A DNA stretch of 64,000 nt from Colius striatus. Its lineage: Eukaryota > Chordata > Aves > Coliiformes > Coliidae. The stretch covers positions 55,064,152-55,128,151 of the forward strand of contig NC_084763.1 in the NCBI RefSeq assembly GCF_028858725.1, given 5' to 3'. Under the pieces are notes generated by a model. That model searched no databases. It was given only the letters and a program-made list of their open reading frames with translations, and was not told the origin of the DNA. Each line of letters starts with the position of its first letter. Within the stretch, counting starts at the first letter, position 1. The position numbers and the translations under genes are program-made. Below, in pieces: positions 13,790 through 25,400 of this stretch.

Positions 13790-14990
13790 GACTGACCTTC
13801 TATGACAAGATGACCCACTTAGTAGATGAGGGAAAGGCTGTGGATGTGGTCTGCCTGGACTTCAACAAAGACCTTTGACACAGTTTCCCACAGCATCCTT
13901 CTGGAGAAACTGGCTGCCCATGGCTTGGATGGATGTACTCCATGGATGGGTGGAAAACTGTCTGGATGACTGGGTCCAGAGAGTGGTGGTGAACACAGTT
14001 AAATCCAGCTGGTGCCTGGTCACCAGTGGTGTTCCCCAGGGCTCAGTGTTGTGGTCTGTTCTCTTTAACACTTTTATCAATGGCCTGGATGAGGGGATTG
14101 AGTGCACTCTCAGTAAGTGTGCTAGTGACACCAAGCAGTGCTGGTGCATAGATCTACTTGAGAGCTGGAAGGTCCATCAGAGGGTCTTGGAGAGGCTGGA
14201 TCGATAGTCTAAGGCCAATCGCATGAGGTTCAACAAGGCCAAGTGCTGGGTCCTGCACTTGGGCCACAACAACCCCAGCAGCGCTACAGTCTTGGGGCAG
14301 AGTGGCTTAGAAAGCTGCCTGGCAGAAAAGGACCTGAGGGCGTTAATCAATGTGAGCCAGCAGTGTGTCGAGGTGGCCAAGAAGGCCAATGGCATCCTGG
14401 CCTTTATCAGAAATAGTGTGACCAGCAGGACCAAGGAAGTGATTGTCCCCTTGTTCTGGTGCTGGTGAGGCCGCACCTTGAATGCTGCACCCAGTTCTGG
14501 GCTCCTTACTACAAGGACATTGAGGTTCTGGAGTGTGTCCAAAGACAGTCAATGAAGCTGGTGAAGGGTCTGGAGGACAGGCCTTATGAGGAGCAGCTGA
14601 AGGAGCTGGAGATGCTTAGCCTGGAGAAGAGGCTGAGAGGACATGTGATGACTCTGTACAACTACCTGATGGGAATTGTAGTTAGGTGGAGGTTGATTCT
14701 CTGTCTCCAATAATGAATGACAGGACACCAGGAAATGGGTTCAAGTTGCACCAGGAGAGGTTTACGCCAGACATTATGAAGAATTTTTTCATCAAGAGGG
14801 TTGTTAAGCACTGGACTGGGCTGCCCAGGGAGGTGGTGGAGTCACCATCCCCAGATATATTTAAAAGATGCATTGATGAGGTGCTGAGGGATGTGGTTTA
14901 GTTTATGGATGGGCCTGGCAGCGTGAGGTTAGTGCTCCATCTTGACATCTTACAGGTCTTTTCCAATCATAATGTTTCTATGATCCAGAC
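13790..14990 (+). mobile_element. CR1 LINE, ORF2 (reverse transcriptase) relic plus 3' end
   Basis: Conceptual translation in three frames reads as CR1 ORF2. Motifs visible are VCLDFNKD (palm motif A), [15 protein letters not shown] (motif B), CASDTK where FADDTK is expected (motif C), then RFNKAKCWVLHLG and [14 protein letters not shown]. Frame changes, an in-frame TAG near 14207 and the altered catalytic box show it is dead. It ends in a CR1 3' UTR (TTCCAATCATAATG then TTCTATGATC). The 5' part is truncated. It lies about 1 kb upstream of the MINDY3 CpG island. Confidence 0.9.
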
Positions 14991-15719
14991 CATGTGCAAA
15001 ATTAGGAGACTTTACAGTGACTACTGACTGCTTCACATTAAGGCTCCAAAGCCCATCTTCTCTAATGCCACCATCTCCTCACCAACACCGCTCCATTCCA
15101 CTCAATTGTTTAAAAAAGCCTCTTAGGGTGGCCCACGTGGAATGGAACCCAGAATAGCAATGCAAGCAGTAGCAGGGCCAATGCCGAGCGGGCAAGGGCA
15201 GGCTGAGGGGATTGCTGTGAGCTGAAGGTACCAGCCTCATACTCTGCTGCCTGACTTCTCTGCAAACAAATGAGAGCTCAATATAGCTCATAGCAGCAGG
15301 AGACAGAGGGCAGTGCATAAAAACTGCACAGCGGGATGAACAGGCAATTATATTTCACCCTTAAGTACAGTGATTTGGTTTAGTTGTAAAAGTGTGATGC
15401 AGCCAGAAAGAGAACAAAGTCTTGAGTTCGCTGAAATGTTGTGCTCCTGTGGAAGACAAGCACTGGCAAAAGCCTTTGTTTATTTTTTGTTATTTTTATT
15501 TATTTAACTTTTGTTGTTTACTTTTCTATTGCTCGCTGCTCTTTCTGGAGGATGTTCAGCCTACAGCCCCCCCTCCACCCTGCCCTTGTGCTTGGTAAGG
15601 CATCTACTTCGTGAAACGGCAACCCTAACACAGAGAGGCCGTTACCTTTATGTCAAACAGGTACGGGAAAATCCTTTATTTCCAAAAATAAAGCCCGATA
15701 TTTCATTTAAGGAGAAAAA
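14991..15719. other. Upstream flank of the MINDY3 promoter
   Basis: Between the CR1 relic and the CpG island. No gene is recognised; it includes a T-rich run at 15475-15530. Confidence 0.6.
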
Positions 15720-16480
15720 CCCGCGGGCTAACGCCCGGGTTCACTGGCACATCGCTGTAGCTTTCTCCCCAAAGCATGCCCACGCTCCGAGGTCTACGGC
15801 TGCGGTCGCAGGCGGCCCACCCTCCTCGGGACGGGCCAGGGCTGCTGAGCGAACGGCCGCAGCACACCCCACCGAGTCCTGGCACAGCCTCACCGCTCCC
15901 CGCTTCCGGCGCCGCAGGAAGCCGCGGGGCTCGCCGGGAAAGCGGAACGGCCCCGCCCGCCAGGCCCCGCCCCCGCCCGCCCGCGCGCGCGGCGCCGCCT
16001 CCCCTGCGCAGGGGCCGCGGCTCCACCGCCGCCTCCGCCGCCGCCTCGCCCGCCCGGCCCCAGGGCCGCCGCCGCCCCGTCATGTCTGAGGCGGGCCAGG
16101 AGCTCGTCCACCTGGTGTGGGGCAAGAAGGCCGGGCCCCGCGGGCTGGCCGACACCATCTTCTGCCGCTGGGCGCAAGGTACCTGCGTGCGCCGTGCCCC
16201 GGCCCCGCTCCCCTGCTCGGCCTTTCCCCCGCCTCGGTGCCTGCCCGGCCTTCTCCACCGGGGCCTTTCCTCGGCTCTCGGCCCGCCCCGCCGCTCTGGG
16301 CCCACCTGCCCGGACACACCCCCGGCGCCGCAGAGCCCATCTGTCGTGTCCGTGTGTCTGTGCGGGTGGGGACTGGGCCGGGGCCGCGGACTGGGACAGC
16401 GACAGCCCCAGGGGAAGCTGCTGCCGGTCGTGTTCCCGTATCGGCGGCAGCTCCGCGTGTGGCCCCGCCGTCTGGAAAAA
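15720..16480 (+). promoter_or_regulatory. MINDY3: CpG-island promoter of MINDY3
   Basis: A sharply GC- and CpG-rich block sits in otherwise AT-rich DNA and covers the first coding exon and the start of intron 1. It has clustered GC boxes (CCCCGCCC types at about 15950-15980), an Ets-type CTTCCGG at 15903-15909 and a perfect 14-bp palindrome with a TGCGCA core at 16001-16014. No TATA box is evident near the ATG, as usual for broadly expressed CpG-island genes. The transcription start cannot be fixed from sequence; it probably lies between about 15850 and 16050. Confidence 0.85.
16082..16178 (+). CDS. MINDY3: MINDY3 coding exon 1 (residues 1-32)
   Basis: The ATG follows a CGTC context and gives MSEAGQELVHLVWGKK, matching the family N-terminus. 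The exon ends in phase 1 at CAAG|GTACCT. The frame also stays open upstream to an ATG at 15776, but that extension has no family support. Confidence 0.93.
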
Positions 16481-19400
16481 TGATGCAGCAGTTTCACTCG
16501 CTGAACGATGTTTTGCGCGGTTTAGTCCTTCCTCTTGTACCGCTAATCTTCAAAGGACCTCAGAGGAGTAGGGGGGGAAATGTACGTCTTGTGCCATTAT
16601 TTTCTGTGGCTCGTGGAAACATGAACAAAAGTTGCGGGTTTTTTTTGCGAAGAACATGGGAGTCACAAATAGCAAAAGCACAGACAAGCTCGGGACAGAG
16701 GCCCACTGATTATTTGGGGTTTTTAAACTGCTCCTTTGGCGACTGAAGCAGGTGCATGTTGTCTTTAGGATGTGGCAAGAGATAAAGCAACAATAGCTGT
16801 GGAAGCGGGGATATTTGTCAAATGCTTTTCTGTATTTAAATGGTGCAGCCCTCAGTTTCTTCTTAATGGATGCTTTCTGATGTTCTTTCAAAATAGCAGT
16901 TGCAAGGTGTAGTACAGAGACTTGCCAGTAACAAATGATGTGCAATAAATCGGTCTGTGTACCTGTCCTGGCTGATGAAATAGAATCATAGCCTTCTTTT
17001 TTTACTTACTGTGAGCTTTGAAGAATTCTAGTAATGATTATGAAGACTATACAAAAACCACTCCTAATTCCTGGCAGAAATTCACAAATGACAGTGGAAT
17101 TTGTAGATTTTTAAAGACTTTATATTTAGTACATTGAGATCTCAGGGTAAAGTTGTCTAGAACAAAAGGATGTTCTAAGTGTCCCCTGTTCCATGCCCCT
17201 CTTTTTTAATGTGAGTTTTGTGATCTGCATAGTTTTGGTAGATTCATGTGTGATGTTGCTTTGAGAGCTACACAGCTTCTCCTCTGTCACAGGACAGGGA
17301 GTGCATCATCAGACCCTTGTATATTTTTCTCTAGGTTACTTTATATTCAGATAATTCTGGGAGAAGTGTTTTCAGGGGAGAAATAAAAGCCACACTTTCC
17401 TTGTAAGCTTTAGAATTTAAGCAGCCCTAGTAAAGCCGTAGCTTTTCTTAATGAGTTGATTATTGTTATTGAAATATAATTACTTTCTGATGTATGTCTG
17501 GAGATTTGGTAGGGTGTTGCTATTTCAATACAAGTTTTTTTTCAGAGACAGAAAATCAGAATTGTGTGTTAAAAAAGCTGAATTATTTCTTTATCTGATA
17601 ATGTTACATTGCCAAAATGGATGTTTTTGAGATTGATTGATTGTATATGAAATTTTAGCAGTTTCAAAGTGTATTGAAATATGTGCTGTAATGCCCTACA
17701 CTTGTGAAAGAGTAATGGAAAAGATCTCTCGTGTTCTTGCTGGCTTCTGGAAAGAAGCTATTATTTCTTATCTGTCTTTAGGGAAAGTTCTGTAACTGGA
17801 CTTTGTATTAGATCTGCTCCCTTCTGAATGTCTCTTCAGTAAAATCAATTTTGCAAAGTAAAAGCACATGGCAATAAGTCAGTGTGTTGTTTGGAGGTCT
17901 TGTGCTGGGAATCAGAGTCAGTCTCAGTCCCTTATGTAGCAGCATAACATAATTACTCAACTTTCTGTTCTGTTGAAAAACTACCATTTATCTACTGCAA
18001 AGGAGTCTTGTCAACACTGAGTCACTGAGGTTAGAAAAAAGCCAAAACAAACAAACATAAAAATCAAGCCTGATTATTTCCAAAGATTTCAGAGTTTAAA
18101 AGATAGACCCTTGTTGTTGAATGTTGTCTGATTGTCTCTTGACCTCTTTGGAAGCTGAAAAGTGGAGTTTACTTTTGGAGAGAGAAAAGTAGAGAGCAGG
18201 GAAAGTGTTCAGGAATGTAAGCCTCGAACCAGTCAGTTTCTCAGTAAAGATAACAGTGTTCCAGGAATCCTCATCGTGCACCAAACTGGTAACCATCATA
18301 TTTGTTTACTCAAAACTGAAGGCAGGCCAATCTGTGGGCAGCTAGCAGAGCTGACCTAGCTAGTATGGATGTTGTGTTTGAAGTTAGAGACAGTCATTCC
18401 CTCAGATTACCACACTGACAACTGTAATTATATTGTTTTAATTCCTGATTTAACAAAGATACGGCTGCAAAGCTGTTGTTGCAATGGCTGGGTTTTTTTC
18501 TTTGTTGGGGTGGGCTTTTTTTTATAGATTTTCTTTCTTCCTTTATGATTGCAGCAGAATTTGCAGCCTGAACTTTCTGAATCCCATGTACCAGAATCCT
18601 CAAATTGGACACAGAGGAATGTAGCGCTCAGTTTGCGCTTTCATGTTTCTTGCCATAGATATGATGACCTGGGAAAGAGTTAGCAGGAAGACTGAACTCT
18701 AAAGAAACATACGTGTTAGGAATGATTTTCTTCATTGATCCATTAGACAAACTCAGTTGGTAAAGCCACACTTCAAATCAGCCTTACAGCATCAGGTTCT
18801 ACACAACTGTGGATGTGGTTTGAGAGCAGCCTCCTTTCAGATTTGCCTAAGCTGGTTTTTCACTGGTCTTTGAGAAGAAAGATATGGGACAGTCTTTTCA
18901 AAACTTTTGAAGCATCAGCTTTACCAAAGCCAGTCACACTTAGCAAAGTAGACCTTAGTGGGTGGTCTTCAAGTTGTGCTCTGTGGACTGATTTTAAGGC
19001 ACCTGTAAAAATTACAAAGTTATAAGCCAAACCTGCTGCCAGCGGTTTGCACATCAGGCCTTCAAACAAAGAAGTACTAATCTATTGACTGAGAGCTTCT
19101 GTTTAAATAGAAGATGTTGCTAATCCTGACAGTAGGAAGTGGTTTTTCTTCAAGCTATACTACTGTTGAATGTGAGACAGCAGTAGCTTGTGGTAAAACA
19201 CACAACTCTAGAGGAAGGGTGAAACATTAAGATGTGTTGTAAACCCTGTAGTTGGATAATAATAGGTTATTCTAGTGTTTCTGTCGGGGAGGTCTTGTAT
19301 CCCAAAAGAGAAAAAGAACTACAATTCCATGGTGAGAGGCAAGCTCAGTAGAAAACAGGCCAAAAAAAAAATGAATAGTGCAACATCTTTGTAGCTAGAT

Positions 19401-22400
19401 TTGATCAGAGAGAGAGCAAAGTGAGATTTTGTTTCTGATCTGGTTAATGTTGCACGCTCTTGTCTGTTTTGTTCACCTAGAGTTGGTTCTTGCACAGTGA
19501 AAACACTGAAAGTATACAGCGTCCTTTATAAAATGACAGTGTGGCTAATGTCTACAGTGTGTTGAATGTAAAAACATATTTTTAGAAATAGTCAAATAAT
19601 AAAAAGAATCAGGAAAATAGTGGGATTGTCGTAATAGAAGAACGAATGTGTTTTGCAGTGCTTTGGACCATGATGTGGATTATCAGATGAAGACAAGAGT
19701 AGATATATGTCATAAGTCATATGTCCATTTCAGCAAACTGTGTAGAAGAGCTAAGAATCCAGTCTAAGAAGGGAAACATGAGCCTTGGTAAATGCTAAGT
19801 TTCAGGGAAATAAGGAGCATAAACCTTGTATTGTTTGATTAATAGTGGATAAGGATATAAAGACAGATTTGGGAATACCATAGTTACCATGACTCAAAAT
19901 ATTTGGAATACACTGATTACCAACAAGAATGTTTATCTATTTCCCCCCTTGCCAGAAGGGTTAAGGCAGTAGAACAGTAGTGATATGGAAAAAATGGAGT
20001 CAATGGAGCATTTAATAGGGTTATAAATGACCAGAAAGATAAATAATAATGATACCATTTAATGTTTCTTATAGCTAGGTAAGTACACTCATGGATAAAA
20101 GGCAGACAGATTATACAAGGAATTATTTTGGCTGTGTTGTATCTATTTTGCTCTTGAAATTCCAACTTGAGTGAAAAGAGCTGTATGATACATGTGACTG
20201 GTTAGGGGCAAGGGTAAATTAGAAATCAGTCTGGATCAGAGATGCTAGTCTTAGTTGGTACCTTAAAATGTGACCTGCAAAACGTAAGGGTGTGGGGTTG
20301 ATGAGTGTTTATAGAGATTGCCCAAGACATGAGCATCGTGAGGTCAAGAAAAGGTAAGTACATACAATTGCAGGCTGAGATAGACTCAAACCCAGCTGGG
20401 CTTCAGACTACTGTTTTCTCAAATTTTGCCTGAGCTGACTTCAGATTTTGTAGAAGTTTTTAAAAATGCTGTGAAATCCCTGTAGCTCATTAGTTTTTGG
20501 CTTAGCAGCTTTTAGAACCTTGATGTTTATTAAGCATTAAGTAGCATTTAGGTGAAAAAAGAAGGTGTTAGGTTTTACTGGGGCTGTGTTCAGACAAATT
20601 CTGTGTAGTACCATTTTTACAGTGTCTGTCTCAAATTTGTATTCACTTTGGTGGATTTTCTTTATTTTTAGGAAGCAGTTTTGAAAAACAAGGCAGGGTT
20701 AAGCTGAGACAGTTCATGCTTTCTGTCAGAAGCCTGAAGATTGTGAAACAAGGTCAAGATTTAAGTGTGGTTTAATGGTACCACATCCAAGTATGTTGTT
20801 TTTCTGCACTGGCTAAATCATTAAAACAACTAAAAAAACCCTATTGTTGCAGTGTGCTTAGATGGGATGCAGGAATGCTTCCAAGGAGAGCACCACTTAC
20901 CTTTTAATATGATAAGCCTGCACAAACTAATTCAGAAAGTTGAAAGAATTAATGATAGTTCTTATTAGGGCATGTTAACAGGGGAGTAAAATGACACTAG
21001 TGCAAGCTTTGGTTTAAGTATGGATTAATGAAGCTTCATTGCCACATTAGGTGGTACTGGATCTAAATATGTAGACTTGACATGCATCTGGGTTTTGGAT
21101 ACAAAATACATCTTTGTAATATACATTCAGTTAAAAATAAACCGGAGCCTTCTGTCAGATGCAGGGGAAACCCCGTGTTTTTAAGAACTGTGGCTACATT
21201 GATCCAGCTTAAAAACCCCACACATTGTCATTGAGCAACAATAATTTTAGTCCAACAAATGTACAGTAGTTCTCTCTTGTGCTGCTTGGGATGATGCACC
21301 GGTCATGCAGTAGTGTGGAAGTCTGCACTGGGGGGATGCATCTCCCCATTTCAAATTCATCACCAGGGTTTAGAGATGCCTTTGATATGACAGCCTGTAA
21401 TGATACCAAATTGGGAAAAAGAGAAATCTGGGGAAAGATGCATGGATTATCTTTCTGCTGAGACTGACACTGCTGTGAAAATATATATGTGTATCCCCTT
21501 TCTCCCTGCCTCCTCTTGATTGCGCTTGCTGGTTAGTTGCTGACTAAAGTTGCATGGTTTCTAGATTACATTGAGCTAGAGTCACTTCAGCACAATCTTA
21601 TCAGCACTCAAAAGAATAATGCAGAGTATCACTGATGATGAGTAAGTTACTGTGTGTCAGCTTCATCAAGACAATTGTCCATGTATATGTGACTGTAAGA
21701 TAATTCTGAAATACAAATACGTTAAAGATGGATGAGGAAAAGAGATGAACTTGCATCTCACTAAATATGTCTTCTGAGAAAGAGTACCATTAAGAGGCTT
21801 GCTTCCATTGTTACAAGTGGGTGTTTGAGTTACTCGGCATATTTGAGTCTTAATAGGAAGCAGTGGTAGGCCAAAAATGAAATCAGTAGGAGTCATGCTG
21901 TGCCCTTCATTGGGAATAGAAATGTATTCAGCATGTTCAGTGAAAGTCCAAAGGTGAGATATTTTTCCTACATATGGGACACAAAAATGTTATCACTTAC
22001 AAACACATTGTAAATGATTTGTAAGAAATAAACCATAATAAAATAAAACCTATGATTTAAGTATCTGGCCACGTGTGCTCTAGTGACAGTTTCACTGTTA
22101 AAAGTCCTTTTGTTTAAGACTGCAGTGGTTGAACCTTTGTGGTCATGATTTCTTTTCTGAGATAATTAATTGCTATTTTTTCAGCTGTATTCATGAATGT
22201 TTTAATTCAGGTAGTTCAACCACCTTCTGTTGCATTATCAGGGGAAAAAAGAATCTTGAAAACTTACCAAATGTTTAGAGTGAATGAATCAGGTGTCATT
22301 TCTGTTAGGGAAAGAACACACATAAACATGTGCTTGTTTATATATTTCATTGAATGTAGTATTTTTTTTCATTTGACAGGGTTTGTCTTCAGTGAATCTG

Positions 22401-25400
22401 AATCAACTGCATTGGAACAATTTGAAGGTGGCCCTTGTGCAGTGATTGCACCTGTACAGGTAAGTTGCATTTATTATGGGAATGGTTTAAAATTACTAAG
22501 GCCAAAATTTGTTCTTTATATATGTGGAACTAAAATATGTTGTGAATTGCAGGTATGTTGTGTTTTTATTTCATAATTGTGTAGGGGAGACAAAAAAAAA
22601 TCAGTAAAAAGGCAGAGATGGTCTGACTTTGAGCTATAAATTTGCAGAAGTAGGTTTGTTTGAGGAAGTACAGCAGGCTGATCCAAGCAGAGGTAACTTT
22701 AAAGTGGGGAACACAGAGTAAAGGGGAGAATGATTGGATATAAATGTAATCCTAATCCTTTCTCATCTCAGACTGTCTTCAATAAGGGCAATATCTGTGT
22801 CATAATGGCTAATTTACCAAACTGTATTAGAAGTATGTGATTGATTTGCAAACCTAACAAGGTTTGCTACATAAGGAAAGGAGACATATTATGCTTTTAA
22901 AGTTCTAGTTAGCAAAATAATTGAATATATCAGGTGGATGTATTTTGTTCTGGGTATATGCTTAGGATTTCAGTTGTGCTTCAGGTACACTCAACCAGAT
23001 TACCTGCTCTTGACTACTCTTACTCACAGATCAAATTCTGCAGGCGTGTCAAGGTCTGAGTTGAGGCTTAGCCCACTGATAGGGAACATACTGAAGTCCT
23101 ATAGCAGAGTTTATCTGGTCACTGACTTCAAAGTATCTGGGTTGGACGACTGACATTGCAGAATTGTTTGCATCTGGTGTGTGTATTGAGATAGTCATAA
23201 AACCTCTGTTCAACCTCTGTTGTTACTTCAAGACACTCTAAACACTGTGGTACACAGGTAGAAGCACTAGCAATAGAAAAATATTTTAATACTAATTGCA
23301 ATCTATAATGTGTCTCTGTCCAGTTCTGTGGTCTTAAAACCAGGTGCAATGTCTGGTCTCTGGTGTTAAAATTACAAGTCTTTTTTTTGAAGGGAGTGGA
23401 GAAAGTAAAGAATAGGAACAGCCAACTCCTGAAGGGCAGTGCCAAGTCTTTACCATATCAAGTATTCCTATAGACAGTATTTTTCCAGATTTATATGTAG
23501 TTCAACTTCCATGAAATTAAATAGTTAAATCATGTTTGAAAGTGAGCTCTGACTTAATAAAAGAGATGTGTGAAAGGAGAACATGCTGAGCCTGTCAGGA
23601 AAGAAGTGAAAGCTGAAGCAGCTGTTTTGAAGGTGCTGCAGATACATCTAATGCATCTAATGAAGTAATTGGAAAGCTTGTGACATAATGCAAAAGTTGG
23701 TCTTGTCTTGTATTTTAATATTGTTTTATGCTTTTGTAACAAAGGCATTCCTTTTGAAGAGGCTTTTTACCAGCGAAAAGTCTACTTGGAGAGACTGTCC
23801 AGGTACTGAGACCTTTTGTTCTTTACTTTTTCCATTTTAATTGGTTGTAAACATGTCCAAGGACAAAGCATTTGAAATGTTTTGCACTTCCTTTTTGTTT
23901 AATTGTGCTCCCATTCCATTTTACGAGGCATACGGTACGTGTACTACGTGCCTCTCAACTGTCATTTGTGAGGTCTTTTCCTGTCCGTAGTACTCCTGTA
24001 GTTTATAAATATTAAATTGAAATCTACTATTAGGAAAGGGAATGGATTAGAAATCATATTAAAACACATTGTTCTAAAGACAGCCTTGTAATTCTTTGGT
24101 CCACTGTGGTCAAACTGCAGTTGACATTAATAATGAAGATTAAAGTAATAAAATTAATATGTAAGAAAGATACTAGTAGCACACTGATTAGCAGCAACTG
24201 AACTCATACAGGTTTCTGATCTTTCAGAAGAGGAACAGAAGAACCTCCTCTGTCATACATTATGTGATATTTTGGAAATGGCTTGTTCTGATAATTCTGA
24301 GTCGTACTCTCTGGCAACGTGGATAAGAGGAAAAACAACTGAAGAAACTGCGAGTATTGCTGAAAGTCCCGCAGAATCTAGTCGTCAAGAGGAGCAACCT
24401 TGTAAGATGTATTTCTATTCTAAATTACCCAACACTTAACTATGAATTACATTGTTTTTGAGGGGCTACTGCTTTGTTATTATTACACAGGTGAGGTTTT
24501 CACCTTTAGCAACAGATGCATTTTTGTCTGTTGTGATCAGAGGCATCAATCTGTTTTGTCAAAAGGAATGTGCTGTCTGTCACTGGAGTTCTAACATACA
24601 TATGTCTCTTGAGTTTGAGCAATTTCCATAGTATTTTCAATTTTCTTTTGTATTGGGACCTGATGTGTCTTTAATTTGGAAAAATCTACATGCTTCCTAA
24701 CAGTGGAGCAATGACTAGTTTGACTTTTGTAGGAAATTATGCAAAGCTTTAGCTGTTCTAAAGTATTCTGCATCCCCTGCTATGGAGAAGTAGGCTTTTT
24801 CCCTTGGACTGATGAAGAGATTTTGGTATTGCATATTATCAAATCACTTCCTGGTAGATTAACAGAATTATTTTGTAGGTCACAATTTTTCAGTTACCTG
24901 CTTTATGCAAATATCTTGATTCCTTCATTAGTTACCAAGAGTTCAGTAAACATCATCTATTGCATCGTTATGGCATCCTGTCATATCTTAAATGCTGCAG
25001 AGCCAAGTGACATGGAAAGTTTGTCAGTGCACGTGTGGTCATTGAGATGTGTATTTATTCATCTTTCAATAGGAGATACAGAACATTTTGAAAGATAAGC
25101 TTCTTTTACTTTTTGTTCCCAATGTGTCCCTTAAGAAGTGTGAAAATCTCTTCAAATAAGAACATGCTTATAAAGGTGCCATCTTTTGATGGAAGGAATA
25201 TGTTTTCCGGCAGTTTGTGGCGTAACTACAAAGTAAGAATTGTACAAGTAGATCTATAGGTGCGCAGCTTGCTATAGCAAGTAGTAGTGCTGGAGCTCTG
25301 TACGTTACGAGTCTTGTTCATTTGCTTCTATCAAATGGTCCATGTGCTTTAGAAGGCTCAGACTATAATAAAGTGTTATCTTACTGAAAAAAACAGAATG

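Noticed and set aside
15511..16746. Several long open frames on both strands around 15.5-16.7 kb
   Set aside because: They are Arg/Pro/Gly/Ala-rich shadows of the CpG island, where stop codons are rare. Only the frame of exon 1 matches a protein family.
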